From Micromonospora sp. M71_S20 (GTDB lineage Bacteria > Actinomycetota > Actinomycetes > Mycobacteriales > Micromonosporaceae): 64,000 nt of DNA. Both the position numbers and the translations under genes were made by a program. The notes under the pieces were generated by a model that saw only the letters and a program-made list of their open reading frames with translations, made no database searches and was not told the DNA's origin. Position 1 is the stretch's first letter. Each line of letters begins with the position of its first letter. Shown piece after piece: positions 1 through 8,750 of the stretch. The DNA lies in assembly GCF_003664255.1 (NCBI RefSeq), contig NZ_RCCV01000001.1, positions 868,001 through 932,000 on the forward strand. The letters run 5' to 3'.

Positions 1-578
1 AGGTACTTCGGCCGCATGGCGGCGATCTGCATCGCCACGCCCCGGGCGTCCGAGTCGGACGCCTCGTCGCCGGCCGTGCTGGTGTACTGCACCAGCACGC
101 CGACCGCCGGGGGCAGGTCCTGGCTCTTGCGGTGCAGGTAGACGGCGGTGGTGCCGTCGAGCTTGGCGAAGCGGTTGAGGACGAGCTTCTCGCCGATTTT
201 GGCGGACTGCTCCTGCACCAGGTCGGCGACGGTCTTGCCGTCCAGCTCGGTGGCGAGCAGCTCCTCGGCGGTGCCGACGCCGCTGCGCTCGCCGTGCTCC
301 ACCAGCTGCTGGGCCAGCTCGATGAAGGCGTCGGTCTTGGCGACGAAGTCGGTCTCGCAGTTGAGTTCGAGCAGCGCCTTGCCGGAGTGGGCGATCAGAC
401 CGTTGGCGGCCGTACGGCCGGCCCGCTTGCCGACGTCCTTGGCGCCCTTGACGCGCAGGATCTCGACGGCCTTGTCGAAGTCGCCCTCGGCCTCGGTCAG
501 CGCCTTCTTGCAGTCCATCATGCCGGCGCCGGTGAGGTCGCGGAGCTTCTTGACGTCCGCGGCGGTGAAGTTGGACAT
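1..578 (-). CDS. tsf: Elongation factor Ts, C-terminally cut by window edge
   Basis: EF-Ts is the guanine nucleotide exchange factor for EF-Tu in cytoplasmic translation. The visible 192 codons start at ATG (578) with [19 protein letters not shown], the UBA-like N-terminal domain typical of the family. The [11 protein letters not shown] and [11 protein letters not shown] signatures follow. The C-terminal part lies beyond base 1, so this is partial because of the window, not broken. It sits 136 bp downstream of rpsB on the same strand, the near-universal rpsB-tsf pair, and is probably cotranscribed. Identification is very secure. Confidence 0.98.
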   Translation of the reverse strand, partial: MSNFTAADVKKLRDLTGAGMMDCKKALTEAEGDFDKAVEILRVKGAKDVGKRAGRTAANGLIAHSGKALLELNCETDFVAKTDAFIELAQQLVEHGERSGVGTAEELLATELDGKTVADLVQEQSAKIGEKLVLNRFAKLDGTTAVYLHRKSQDLPPAVGVLVQYTSTAGDEASDSDARGVAMQIAAMRPKY

Positions 579-714
579 GGCTCTCTCTTCGGTGTTGAGA
601 CTGCGGGTGGGTTGGTCCTGGTGCCGGTTACCCGGATCCGGGCGCGACGTGCCCGGCGTACCTGCCGCTCCCCCGCCGCCCGGGAGAACGGGCGGCGGGG
701 AAGCGGCGGTGCGG

Positions 715-1629
715 TCACTCCGCGGCGGCGGTCGCCGGCTGCTCGACCGGCTGGGCCTGCTCGGCCTGCGGGGCCTGCTCGGCCTGCGGGGCCTGCTCGG
801 CCTGGGGAGCCTGCTCGGCCTGCGGGGCCTGCTCGTCGGCCTTCTTCGGCTCCTCGAGCAGCTCGCGCTCCCACTCGGCCAGCGGCTCGTCGGAGGCGAC
901 GCCCGGCTCCGGCTTCTCGTCGCTGCCACGACGACGGCCGGAACGGGCGATCAGGCCGTCGGCGACGGCGGCGGCCACGACCTTGGTCAGCAGCTCGGCC
1001 GAGCGGATCGCGTCGTCGTTGCCCGGGATCGGGAAGTCGACCTCGTCCGGGTCGCAGTTGGTGTCCAGCACCGCGATCACCGGGATGCCCAGCTTGCGGG
1101 CCTCGTCGACGGCGATGTGCTCCTTCTTGGTGTCGACCACCCAGATCGCGGCCGGGAGCTTCTGCATGTCCCGCAGACCGCCGAGCGTGCGGGTCAGCTT
1201 GATCTTCTCGCGGGAGAGCTGCAGGGTCTCCTTCTTGGTGTAGCCGGCGGCGGTGCCGCTCAGGTCACCCAGAGCCTCCAGCTCCTTCATCCGCTGGAGC
1301 CGCTTGTAGACCGTCTGGAAGTTGGTCAGCATGCCGCCGAGCCAGCGGTGGTTGACGTACGGCTGACCGACCCGGGTCGCCTGCTCGGCGATGGCCTCCT
1401 GGGCCTGCTTCTTGGTGCCGACGAAGAGGATGCTGCCACCCTCGGCGACGGTCCCGCGCACGAACGAGTAGGCCTTCTCGATGTAGTCGAGGGTCTGGCG
1501 CAGGTCGATGATGTAGATACCGTTGCGCTCGGTGAAGATGAAACGCTTCATCTTCGGGTTCCAGCGCCGGGTCTGGTGCCCGAAGTGGACACCGCTCTCC
1601 AGCAGCTGACGCATGGTCACGACGGCCAT
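715..1629 (-). CDS. rpsB: 30S ribosomal protein S2
   Basis: S2 is a small-subunit ribosomal protein needed for S1 docking and translation. Translation from ATG 1629 gives 304 aa beginning [18 protein letters not shown], followed by [12 protein letters not shown] and the [10 protein letters not shown] region of the S2 fold. A second ATG at codon 6 could also serve, but MAVV is the usual actinobacterial start. The last 50 or so residues are an unusual acidic, proline/glutamine-rich tail built on an EQAPQA repeat from an 18-bp tandem DNA repeat. Actinobacterial S2 tails vary, so this is probably a disordered extension. The gene is followed by tsf. Confidence 0.98.
   Translation of the reverse strand: MAVVTMRQLLESGVHFGHQTRRWNPKMKRFIFTERNGIYIIDLRQTLDYIEKAYSFVRGTVAEGGSILFVGTKKQAQEAIAEQATRVGQPYVNHRWLGGMLTNFQTVYKRLQRMKELEALGDLSGTAAGYTKKETLQLSREKIKLTRTLGGLRDMQKLPAAIWVVDTKKEHIAVDEARKLGIPVIAVLDTNCDPDEVDFPIPGNDDAIRSAELLTKVVAAAVADGLIARSGRRRGSDEKPEPGVASDEPLAEWERELLEEPKKADEQAPQAEQAPQAEQAPQAEQAPQAEQAQPVEQPATAAAE
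755..826 (-). repeat. 18-bp tandem repeat in the rpsB tail
   Basis: Four head-to-tail 18-bp units (755-772, 773-790, 791-808, 809-826) with a partial fifth after them. The plus-strand unit reads gcctgctcggcctgcggg; the third unit ends differently. In the rpsB frame each unit encodes six residues, EQAPQA, so copy-number change would keep the frame. Confidence 0.93.
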
Positions 1630-1816
1630 GGTGGGGTACTCCTCGTGGTCCCTGGTTGTCCCGCCCGGCCAGGCGGCCGGGCGTCCTGGCGCCCGGTCGG
1701 CGGCCATGGCGGGCCCGACCAAGATCGGGACCAGGGAGGCCGTCGCCCCACGACGGCTCGTGGAGAGGGCGCGCGAGGTCGACCGCGCGAGGCGGTCGCC
1801 AGTCGACCAGTGTACG

Positions 1817-1856
1817 CCCCTTCCCCGCCCCCGATGCCTCGGGTGCGGGGAAGGGG
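1817..1856 (-). terminator. Strong hairpin between the membrane-protein gene and rpsB
   Basis: A perfect 12-bp inverted repeat (1817-1828 with 1845-1856, ccccttccccgc/gcggggaagggg) has a 16-nt loop that itself folds (cccga/tcggg). It lies between two leftward genes, so it may end transcription of the upstream membrane-protein gene. There is no T-tract, as is common in high-GC actinomycetes. It could instead be a palindromic repeat element. Confidence 0.6.
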
Positions 1857-1967
1857 TCGGAACGCCCATTTCCGGCACTCGGCGCGCCCGCCCCGGCCGG
1901 TGCTCGCCGTCAGGCGGAGCGCTCTCTGAGGGCGTCAGGCGCAGCGGTCCCGCCGGCGTCGGACCCG

Positions 1968-2027
1968 GACGGCGTCAGGCCTGAGGGAGTCGGCCCCGAC
2001 GGCGTCAGGTCCGAGGGAGTCAGGTCC
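1968..2027. repeat. 30-bp direct repeat, two copies
   Basis: Two adjacent 30-bp copies start gacggcgtcagg at 1968 and at 1998. They differ at a few positions, and a degenerate third start lies at 2029. The repeat is noncoding and directly follows the stop codon of the membrane-protein gene at 2041. Confidence 0.85.
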
Positions 2028-2040
2028 CGACGGTCGAGGG

Positions 2041-3297
2041 TCAGCCGACCGCGAGGGCGGCGGCGACGAAGAGCACCAGGCCCACGGTCAGGTACGCCGT
2101 CGGCGGGCGCAGCCAGCCCCGGCTCCCCTCCGCCAGCGACAGCCCGCCGGTGCGCAGCCCGTACAGGCCGATCGCGAAGATCGGCAGACCGCAGACCAGG
2201 AAGATCCCCACCACGACGTCGGCGGCCGAGACCGGGTCGCCGGTCACGCCGCTGATCAGCACCCGCATCGCGGGCACCTCGAACACCAGGACCAGCAGGG
2301 TGAAGAGCGCGGCCAACGCCGGCCGCCGGGTCCGGTAGACCCCGTCGCCCGCCGGCGCTCCCGGGTGCGGGGCGACCACCGGCGGGTACGCCGGCAGTTC
2401 CCCCGGCGCGAGGTCGCCGCGGGGCGCGATCGGCGGCATCGGCCCGGTCGGCATCTCCAACGGGTTCGGGGGCGCGACCGGCCGGACCGGCTCCTCGACC
2501 GGCGTCTCCGCCGGACTCGCGGCCTCGGCCACCCGACCTGGCGCGACGATCGGGTAGCCCCCCAGCGGGGCCGGGCGGGCCGGCTCCGCGGTCCGCTCCA
2601 CGGGTCCCGCCCCGGCCAGGGCGTCGACGCCCGACGTCGACAGCGCGTCGCGGGTCTCCCTCGATTCCCGGGCGGCGCGCCGACCCGGGCGGTCGGCGGG
2701 CAGTTCACCGGAGACCTCCGGATCCGCCTCGGCCCGACGCGAGCGGCTCGCCCGGTATCCCTCGGTCTCCGACCGGGCGTCCCCGAGCGGCGGCACCGCC
2801 GCGAAGCGCCCCGAATCGCCCTCGCCGAACCTTCCGGGCTCCGATCCCGTGACGGCGAACCGGCCGGAATCCTCGGGGCCGGTGACGGCGAACCGGCCGG
2901 AGTCCTCCGGTCCCGTCGCGGCGAACCGGCCCGGGTCCTCCCGTCCCGTGGCCGCGAACCGGCCCGAGTCCTCCGGTCCGCCGAAACGACCCCGGTCGGG
3001 GTCGACGGCTGCGAAGCGCCCGGAGTCGGGCTCGACGGCTCCGAAGCGGCCCGAGTCGGGCTCCGTCGACGCGCCGAAGCGTCCTGGTTCACCGCGCCGG
3101 GTCCCCCTGGAGTCGCCGTAGCGGTCGTCCTCCGCGGCCCGGCGCTGCTCGGGGGCGTTCAGGTCGTCGTCCCGGTATCGGCCCTCGGCCGGACCGCGCC
3201 AGTCCGCCTCCCCGTAGCCGCTCTCACGGTCGCGGTCGCGGTCGGCCGGATACCAGCGCGACTCCTGATCTTCGACAAAGTTCCGTCGTCCGTCCAC
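2041..3297 (-). CDS. Membrane protein with disordered N-terminus and GRF repeats
   Basis: Function unknown. From GTG 3297 the product is 418 aa. The first 60 residues or so are charged (D/R/E-rich). Residues about 70-170 hold ten GRF motifs, mostly (S/P)GRFxxxx spaced 8-12 residues apart. A proline-rich linker follows. The last 110 residues hold three hydrophobic helices (around [38 protein letters not shown] and [18 protein letters not shown]). I chose the start because TACGGT at 3305-3310 is a -10-like hexamer 7 nt upstream, giving a leaderless GTG; an in-frame GTG at 3306 is the alternative. A cytoplasmic repeat region tethered to the membrane is inferred. Confidence 0.8.
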   Translation of the reverse strand: MDGRRNFVEDQESRWYPADRDRDRESGYGEADWRGPAEGRYRDDDLNAPEQRRAAEDDRYGDSRGTRRGEPGRFGASTEPDSGRFGAVEPDSGRFAAVDPDRGRFGGPEDSGRFAATGREDPGRFAATGPEDSGRFAVTGPEDSGRFAVTGSEPGRFGEGDSGRFAAVPPLGDARSETEGYRASRSRRAEADPEVSGELPADRPGRRAARESRETRDALSTSGVDALAGAGPVERTAEPARPAPLGGYPIVAPGRVAEAASPAETPVEEPVRPVAPPNPLEMPTGPMPPIAPRGDLAPGELPAYPPVVAPHPGAPAGDGVYRTRRPALAALFTLLVLVFEVPAMRVLISGVTGDPVSAADVVVGIFLVCGLPIFAIGLYGLRTGGLSLAEGSRGWLRPPTAYLTVGLVLFVAAALAVG

Positions 3298-3304
3298 GTC
3301 CGGC

Positions 3305-3310
3305 ACCGTA
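3305..3310 (-). promoter_or_regulatory. -10 hexamer for leaderless start
   Basis: TACGGT read leftward, 7 nt before GTG 3297, matches the actinobacterial TANNNT -10 at leaderless spacing. No clear -35 is visible. Confidence 0.4.
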
Positions 3311-3582
3311 TGCGACCGGCTCCACGGGCGCCATTCGCCCCCGGGACACCCGCGCTCCCGCGAGCGTCGGTCACCGCGCGGCGCCGGTCGCAGACAGCGA
3401 CGGCGGCGGCGGGCAGGCCCAGCCCAGCGGTGCACCGCGTGGCTGATCGCGGCGGTCCACCGGGGCGGGCCGCGTAGCACGACGAGGGCATGATCGTCCG
3501 TCCGTCCACAGCGCCCCCGTCGTCCACAGTTTCCGGGGCGCGGGGCGGCGGCTGCCCGCCCGTCGGGTGCACGGTGCCGGAC

Positions 3583-3942
3583 ATGACGAAGCGGAACCAG
3601 GCGGTCGGCGCGTACGGGGAGCGGTGCGCCGTCCGGCACCTGATCGGGGCAGGACTGCGCCCGGTGGCCCGGAACTGGCGCTGCCCGGCCGGGGAGATCG
3701 ACATCATCGCCTGGGACGGGCCGGTGCTCGCCTTCTGCGAGGTGAAGACCCGCCGCACCGACGAGTTCGGGCCGCCGGCGGAGGCGGTCGTACCCGCCAA
3801 GGCGCGGCGGCTGCGCGGGCTCGCCGCCCGGTGGCTCGCCGACACCGGCACCACCGCCGACGAGGTGCGCTTCGACGTCGTCTCGGTACGCCTCACCGGC
3901 GCCGGCGCCGCCCGGGTCGAGCACCTCAAGGGGGCGTTCTGA
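3583..3942 (+). CDS. yraN: YraN/UPF0102 family endonuclease-like protein
   Basis: The ATG at 3583 gives 119 aa, the usual length for UPF0102. The family has a PD-(D/E)XK (Holliday-junction-resolvase-like) fold. The visible core is [21 protein letters not shown], where the D of EID and the E-V-K triad fit the nuclease motif. The biochemical role of YraN is unsettled. It lies 37 bp upstream of comM and so heads a yraN-comM-dprA run, an arrangement seen across actinobacteria and consistent with DNA uptake or processing. An upstream in-frame ATG near 3490 would add 31 low-complexity residues and is not favoured. Confidence 0.93.
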   Translation: MTKRNQAVGAYGERCAVRHLIGAGLRPVARNWRCPAGEIDIIAWDGPVLAFCEVKTRRTDEFGPPAEAVVPAKARRLRGLAARWLADTGTTADEVRFDVVSVRLTGAGAARVEHLKGAF

Positions 3943-3979
3943 TGGCCGGGCCCGGCGTCGAGCGACGACGGGCGGCGTC

Positions 3980-5500
3980 ATGAGCTACGCGAAGGTGCTC
4001 TGCGTGGGCCTGGTGGGTGTCACCGGGCACCTGGTGGAGGTCGAGGCCGACCTGGCCGCCGGCCTGCCGGCGGTGGTCATCTCGGGGCTGCCGGACACCG
4101 CCCTGCACGAGGCCCGGGACCGGGTCCGCGCGGCCGTGGTCAACTCCGGTCAGCGGTGGCCCAACCGGCGGATCACCCTCAACCTGCTGCCGGCCGACCT
4201 GCCGAAGTTCGGCTCCGCGTTCGACCTGGCGATCGCGGCGGCCCTGCTGGGCGGCTCCGGCGAGCTGCCGCTGCTGCCCCTGGAACACGTGGTGGTCCTG
4301 GGCGAGCTGGGCCTCGACGGCACGGTCCGGCCGGTGCGCGGTGTGCTGCCGATGGTCGCCGCGGCCGCCCGGGCCGGCGTCGGGAAGGTGATCGTCCCGG
4401 CCGGCAACGCCGCCGAGGCGGCGGTCGTTCCCGGGGTCCGGGTCCGGGCGGTCGACACGCTGCACCGGCTGGTCAGCTTCATCCGCGACGGCTCGCCCCT
4501 GATCGAGCCGGAGTCCGACGGGCCGCCGCCGGCCGGCGGCGGGCCCGACCTGGCCGAGGTCGCCGGGCAGGGGCTGGGCCGCAGGGCGCTGGAGGTGGCC
4601 GCGGCGGGCGGGCACCACCTGGCACTGGTCGGGCCGCCGGGGGCCGGCAAGACCATGCTCGCCGAGCGCCTCCCGTCGATCCTGCCCGAGCTGGACGACG
4701 AGGCCGCGCTGGAGGTCACCGCGCTGCACTCCATCGCCGGGCTGCTGCCGCCGGGCGGCCGGCTGCTGCGCCGCCCGCCCTTCCAGGCACCGCACCACAC
4801 GGCGACGGTGCCGTCGCTGGTCGGCGGCGGTTCCGGGCTGGCCCGCCCCGGCGCGATCTCGCTCGCCCATCGGGGCGTGCTCTTTCTCGACGAGGCGCCC
4901 GAGTTCAGCCGGGGAGCGCTGGAGGCGCTGCGTCAGCCGCTGGAGAACGGCCGGGTCCGGCTCGTTCGCAGCCGAGGCGGCGCCGAGTACCCGGCCCGCA
5001 CGCAGCTGGTGCTGGCGGCCAATCCGTGCCCGTGCGCCAAGCCGGCCGGGGACGCGTACTGCGAGTGCCCGCCACAGGCCCGGCGGCGCTACCTCAGCCG
5101 GCTCTCCGGGCCGTTGCTGGACCGGATCGACGTGCAGGTGAAGCTGCCGCCCCTCCGGGCGGCCGAGCTGATGGAGGCCACCGTCGACAGCGAGGCCTCC
5201 GTCACCGTCGCCGCGCGGGTGGCGGTGGCCCGGCGGGCGGCGGCCGCGCGCTGGGCGGTGCTCGGCCACCGGCTCAACGCCGAGATACCCGGCCCGTACC
5301 TGCGCCGCCCGCCCTGGCGGTTGCCCGGGCCAGACACGGCCGAGCTGCGGGCCCGGCTGGACGCCGGGTCGCTGTCGGCCCGGGGCTTCGACCGGATCAT
5401 CCGCCTGGCCTGGACGATCGCGGATCTGGACGGTCGGGACCGCCCCGACCGGGAGGACGTCCGGGAGGCCATCCAACTGCGAACGGGGGACGCGACGTGA
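3980..5500 (+). CDS. comM: YifB/ComM family Mg-chelatase-like AAA+ ATPase
   Basis: The 506-aa product has the full ComM layout: an N-terminal Lon-protease-like (ChlI) domain ([22 protein letters not shown], residues 1-120), Walker [11 protein letters not shown] near residue 218, Walker [11 protein letters not shown] near 300, a Cys-rich loop [14 protein letters not shown] near 350, and a C-terminal Mg-chelatase domain. In naturally competent bacteria ComM is a branch-migration helicase acting in recombination of incoming DNA. Competence is not established for this lineage. Its stop overlaps the dprA GTG in GTGA, so the two are translationally coupled. Confidence 0.96.
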   Translation: MSYAKVLCVGLVGVTGHLVEVEADLAAGLPAVVISGLPDTALHEARDRVRAAVVNSGQRWPNRRITLNLLPADLPKFGSAFDLAIAAALLGGSGELPLLPLEHVVVLGELGLDGTVRPVRGVLPMVAAAARAGVGKVIVPAGNAAEAAVVPGVRVRAVDTLHRLVSFIRDGSPLIEPESDGPPPAGGGPDLAEVAGQGLGRRALEVAAAGGHHLALVGPPGAGKTMLAERLPSILPELDDEAALEVTALHSIAGLLPPGGRLLRRPPFQAPHHTATVPSLVGGGSGLARPGAISLAHRGVLFLDEAPEFSRGALEALRQPLENGRVRLVRSRGGAEYPARTQLVLAANPCPCAKPAGDAYCECPPQARRRYLSRLSGPLLDRIDVQVKLPPLRAAELMEATVDSEASVTVAARVAVARRAAAARWAVLGHRLNAEIPGPYLRRPPWRLPGPDTAELRARLDAGSLSARGFDRIIRLAWTIADLDGRDRPDREDVREAIQLRTGDAT

Positions 5501-6705
5501 GCACCGACGAGGAGACCCTGGCCAGGGTGGCGCTCACCTGGCTCGCCGAGCCGGGCACCTGGTCGGTGCACCGGCTGGTCGACCGGCTCGGCCCGACGAG
5601 GGCGCTCGACCTGCTGCTCGACGGGGGCGCACCGGAGGAGACGCTGCGCAACACCGTGGCGGCCCGTTGCGCGGCCGGCGACGCCCGGGCCGTCGCGGCC
5701 GAGGCGCTGGCCCGCACGGACCGGCTCGGCGCCCGGATCGTCGTCCCCGGCGACGACGAGTGGCCCGTCCGGGTCGGCGACCTGCGCCGGCTCCGGCTGC
5801 CCGGCGCCTACCGGCGGGTGGACGTCGAGACCGCTCCCCCGCTCTGCTTCTGGGTACGCGGCTCGTGGCCGCTCGCGGAGGCGTTCGACCGCTCCGTCGC
5901 GGTCGTCGGTGCCCGCGCCGCCACCGGGTACGGCGCGCACGTCGCCACGGAACTCGGCTACGGGCTGGCCGACCGTGACTGGACCGTCGTCTCGGGCGGA
6001 GCCTTCGGCATCGACGCCGCGGCCCACCGGGGCGCGCTCAACGCCGGCGGCCTCACCGTGGCGGTGCTCGCCTGCGGCGTGGACCGCCCCTACCCGATGG
6101 GCAACGCGGCGCTGTTCGACCGGATCGCCGACACCGGGCTGCTGGTCAGCGAGTGGATGCCGGGAGCCGATCCGCTCCGGCCCCGGTTCCTCATCCGCAA
6201 CCGGGTGATCGCGGCGGGCACCCTCGGCACGGTGCTGGTGGAGGCGGCCGCCCGCAGCGGCGCGACCCAGACCACCCACCGGGCGCTCGCCCTGGGCAAA
6301 CCCGGCATGGTGGTGCCCGGCCCGGTCACGTCGGCGATGTCGGTCGGCGCGCACGAGACGCTGCGGGAGTACCCGAAGGCCCGGCTGGTGACCGGCGTCG
6401 CGCAGGTGCTGGAGGAGGTCGGGCGGATCGGCGACCTGGCGCCCGTACCGCGCGGCCCGCAGCAGCCGGCCGACCTGCTCGACGACGACGCACGGGCCGT
6501 CGTCGAGGCGTTGCCCCGCCGGGGCGCGGTCGGCGTGGACGTCCTCGCCGCGCGGGCCGGGGTGCCCGTCCGTACCGCGCTGCGGAAGCTGTCGATGCTC
6601 GAGGAACTGGCCCTGGTGCTTTGCCGCGACGACGGGTACGCCCTCGCGCCCCCGCCGGCCCGGAGCGCGGACGCCGGGCGACCGGCGACGCCGGACAGAC
6701 CGTGA
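5497..6705 (+). CDS. dprA: DNA-processing protein DprA
   Basis: The product is 402 aa from the GTG (5497) that overlaps the comM stop. It has a SAM-like N-terminus, then the Rossmann-like DprA core near residues 130-290 with SVAVVGARAATGYG and VVSGGAFGIDAAAHRGAL, and a C-terminal winged-helix region (LPRRGAVGVDVLAARAGV). DprA loads RecA on single-stranded DNA and protects it. The coupling with comM and yraN supports a joint role in processing single-stranded DNA. The C-terminal tail after residue 390 is low-complexity. Confidence 0.96.
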   Translation: MSTDEETLARVALTWLAEPGTWSVHRLVDRLGPTRALDLLLDGGAPEETLRNTVAARCAAGDARAVAAEALARTDRLGARIVVPGDDEWPVRVGDLRRLRLPGAYRRVDVETAPPLCFWVRGSWPLAEAFDRSVAVVGARAATGYGAHVATELGYGLADRDWTVVSGGAFGIDAAAHRGALNAGGLTVAVLACGVDRPYPMGNAALFDRIADTGLLVSEWMPGADPLRPRFLIRNRVIAAGTLGTVLVEAAARSGATQTTHRALALGKPGMVVPGPVTSAMSVGAHETLREYPKARLVTGVAQVLEEVGRIGDLAPVPRGPQQPADLLDDDARAVVEALPRRGAVGVDVLAARAGVPVRTALRKLSMLEELALVLCRDDGYALAPPPARSADAGRPATPDRP

Positions 6706-6731
6706 ACCGCCGGACGGGCCGCGAACCGCCG

Positions 6732-7067
6732 TCAGTCCCCCTCGAAGCGGATCTCCATCGCGCGGTCCTGCCGGCAGCGCCGCGCCAACCGGTCCAGCCG
6801 GCGCACGTGCGTCAGCTCTGGCGTCGACCGGGCCACCTCGGCGAGGCAGCGCACCTCGGCGAGGAGCTGCGGCGTCTGGCCGGCAGGGACCACCAGCTCG
6901 CCGACCGGATCCACCCGGTCGAGCAGCGGGGTACGCCCGGCGCCACGGACCCGCCGGACGAGGTTCAGCAGTACGTCGTCGGGATCGGGCAGCACCTCGG
7001 CCGGCACGAGGCGACGCCGGCCGGAGCCCGCCCCGACCACCCGGTAGAGGACGACGTCCACCCCCAT
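6732..7067 (-). CDS. Small conserved-looking protein of unknown function
   Basis: I do not recognise this 111-aa protein. It starts at ATG 7067 (MGVDVVLYRVVGAGSGRRR) behind a purine-rich stretch, aaggggga, on the minus strand. It has a hydrophobic N-terminal strand, a DPDDVLLNLVRRVRG helix, a VDPVGELVVPAGQ segment and a basic C-terminus. It has no signal peptide, membrane segment or cysteine cluster. It is convergent with dprA, 26 bp from its stop. Codon bias fits a real gene. Confidence 0.65.
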   Translation of the reverse strand: MGVDVVLYRVVGAGSGRRRLVPAEVLPDPDDVLLNLVRRVRGAGRTPLLDRVDPVGELVVPAGQTPQLLAEVRCLAEVARSTPELTHVRRLDRLARRCRQDRAMEIRFEGD

Positions 7068-7282
7068 GTCCGGTCCCCCTTCGTCGAGCCTGATCCCGTC
7101 GCGCGGCGACCACGACCAGGGCCCACACCCGTTGGTACGACAAGTCTGCGCGCACCGGCCCACCCAATCCACCACCCGGGCCGCGCGTCCGCGCCGGAAG
7201 CACCCACGAGCGGGCTCAGTCGGTCGCCTCCCGGTCGCCCGGTCACCGGCCCCGGCACCCTGCCGGTGGCGCCGGCCGGCCG

Positions 7283-7288
7283 TAGGCT
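7283..7288 (+). promoter_or_regulatory. -10 hexamer upstream of the xerC leader ORF
   Basis: TAGGCT sits 6 nt before GTG 7295, the spacing of leaderless actinobacterial transcripts. It is the best promoter candidate for the xerC transcript. Confidence 0.5.
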
Positions 7289-7294
7289 GGTCCC

Positions 7295-7477
7295 GTGCCG
7301 CCCGAGGATCCGCCGCCCACCGCCCCCACGGCCTCGATCCGCGCCGAGGTGCACCGAGGGGGGCGGCTTCCCGTGCGGCCCGGCCAGGCGGCACATGCGG
7401 CTCGGCCTGGCGGGGCGGGGACGCCCACACGAGGCATGCCGGGCACCCGACGGGCGGCTGCGAGGGACTCGCGGTGA
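7295..7477 (+). CDS. Possible leaderless 60-aa leader ORF coupled to xerC
   Basis: The ORF opens with GTG six bases after a TAGGCT hexamer and runs 60 codons (MPPEDPPPTAPTAS...) to a TGA that overlaps the xerC GTG as GTGA. The product is Pro/Arg/Ala-rich with no recognisable domain. The support is positional (promoter spacing and exact start-stop overlap), not sequence homology. Leaderless short ORFs coupled to downstream genes are well described in mycobacteria. Chance cannot be excluded, because high-GC DNA has long random frames. Confidence 0.45.
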   Translation: MPPEDPPPTAPTASIRAEVHRGGRLPVRPGQAAHAARPGGAGTPTRGMPGTRRAAARDSR

Positions 7478-8628
7478 GCCGGGAGGCGAACGGCACCCGG
7501 GCGACCCACGAGGCTCTCCCACCGGGGATGCGCGAGGCGGTGGACGACTTCGCCGGGCACCTCGCCGCGGTGCGCAACCGGTCCGCCCACACCGTCCGGG
7601 CGTACGTCGGCGACGTGGTGTCGCTGTTGGACCACGCCCACCGGATGGGCTGCGCCGAACTGCCGGAGCTGGACCTCGCCGTGCTGCGCAGTTGGCTGGC
7701 GAAGCAACGGACGATGGGGGCCGCACGGACGTCGCTCGCCCGCCGGGCGGCCTCGGCGCGGACGTTCAGCGCGTGGGCGCACCGCGCCGGGCTGCTCCCC
7801 GCCGACGTGGCCGGCGCCCTGTCCAGCCCGCGCGCCCACCGGGACCTGCCGACCGTGCTGCGCGCCGACCAGGCGGCGGCCCTGGTCGAAGCGCCGGGCC
7901 GGTTCGCCCCGGCCGTGCCGCCGTCCCCACCCGCCGAGGGCCCCTCCCGACCCTCGTCACCCGCCAGGGAAGGCTCCCAGTCGTCGACGCCCGACGGAAA
8001 GGGCCCCCAGCCGTCGTCGCCAGATGGAAAGGGCTCCCGACCGTCGACGCCCACCGACGACGGGTCCGGGCCGGCGTCGCCAGGGTCGTCGGATCCTTCC
8101 CCTGCGGCTGACGGCGTCGCCGAGGCGGTACTGCTGCGGGACCGGGCGCTGCTGGAACTGCTCTACGGCACGGGCGTGCGGATCAGCGAGGCGTGCGGCC
8201 TCGACGTCGCCGACGTCGACCACGCGCGACGGGTCGTGCGGGTGTTCGGCAAGGGCGGCCGGGAACGCGCCGTGCCGTACGGGGTGCCGGCGCAGCGGGC
8301 GCTCGACGAGTGGCTGCGCCACGGCCGGCCGACGCTGGCCGCACCGCACTCCCGCGACGCGCTGCTGCTCGGCGCCCGCGGCGGACGGCTCAACCCGACG
8401 ACGGCACGCCGGATCGTCGGCGGGTACGCGGCGGCGACCGGCCTGCCCCCGATCAGCCCGCACGGCCTGCGGCACTCGGCGGCGACCCACCTGCTCGAGG
8501 GCGGCGCCGACCTGCGGGCGGTGCAGGAGTTGCTGGGGCACTCGTCCCTGGCGAGCACCCAGATCTACACGCACGTGTCCGTGGAGCGGCTCCGCACCGC
8601 CTACCGCCAGGCCCACCCCCGCGCCTGA
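7474..8628 (+). CDS. xerC: Tyrosine recombinase XerC with 30-bp-repeat insert
   Basis: XerC resolves chromosome dimers at dif together with XerD. From GTG 7474 the product is 384 aa, longer than the usual 300 or so. The N-terminal core-binding domain spans residues 18-110. The catalytic domain is complete: R236 (GTGVRISE), K260 (GKGGRE), H330 and R333 (HGLRHS), H356 (LLGHSS) and nucleophile Y365. Between the two domains, residues 157-197 are a Ser/Pro/Gly-rich insert encoded by four 30-bp tandem repeats; the linker should tolerate it. An in-frame ATG at codon 19 is an alternative start. Confidence 0.93.
   Translation: MSREANGTRATHEALPPGMREAVDDFAGHLAAVRNRSAHTVRAYVGDVVSLLDHAHRMGCAELPELDLAVLRSWLAKQRTMGAARTSLARRAASARTFSAWAHRAGLLPADVAGALSSPRAHRDLPTVLRADQAAALVEAPGRFAPAVPPSPPAEGPSRPSSPAREGSQSSTPDGKGPQPSSPDGKGSRPSTPTDDGSGPASPGSSDPSPAADGVAEAVLLRDRALLELLYGTGVRISEACGLDVADVDHARRVVRVFGKGGRERAVPYGVPAQRALDEWLRHGRPTLAAPHSRDALLLGARGGRLNPTTARRIVGGYAAATGLPPISPHGLRHSAATHLLEGGADLRAVQELLGHSSLASTQIYTHVSVERLRTAYRQAHPRA
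7945..8064 (+). repeat. Four 30-bp tandem repeats inside xerC
   Basis: Units lie at 7945-7974, 7975-8004, 8005-8034 and 8035-8064. They share a tccc-a/g-nnc-gtcg core, and three of them end in a gga(a)agggc-like tail. Each encodes ten residues resembling SQxSxPDGKG, so the frame is kept. The units are degenerate, so the expansion is not recent. Confidence 0.85.
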
Positions 8629-8750
8629 ATCCGCCGTCGCGGACCACCCCGCGCCCTGCGTGGCACGGTCGGCGGCCGGACGCCCGTGGGGTGGACACGG
8701 CCGAGTTCCGCAACCGGCAGACGACGACCTGTCAGGCAAAGGCCGGGTGC

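Larger units (their letters stand above)
1630..2040. other. Intergenic region before rpsB
   Basis: There is no gene in these 411 bp. The stretch holds the rpsB leader, with a perfect 8-bp stem-loop at 1663-1682 (gcccggcc/ggccgggc) about 35 nt before the start codon, and a large hairpin at 1817-1856. A 30-bp direct duplication sits at 1968-2027, just after the stop of the upstream membrane-protein gene. TACACT near 1808-1813 on the minus strand is a possible -10 for rpsB, but no convincing -35 is visible. Confidence 0.6.

Noticed and set aside
3298..3981. Upstream extension of the membrane-protein frame to a 646-codon ORF
   Set aside because: The extra part is antisense to yraN, has an Arg/Pro-rich random composition, and a leaderless -10/GTG pair marks 3297 as the start.
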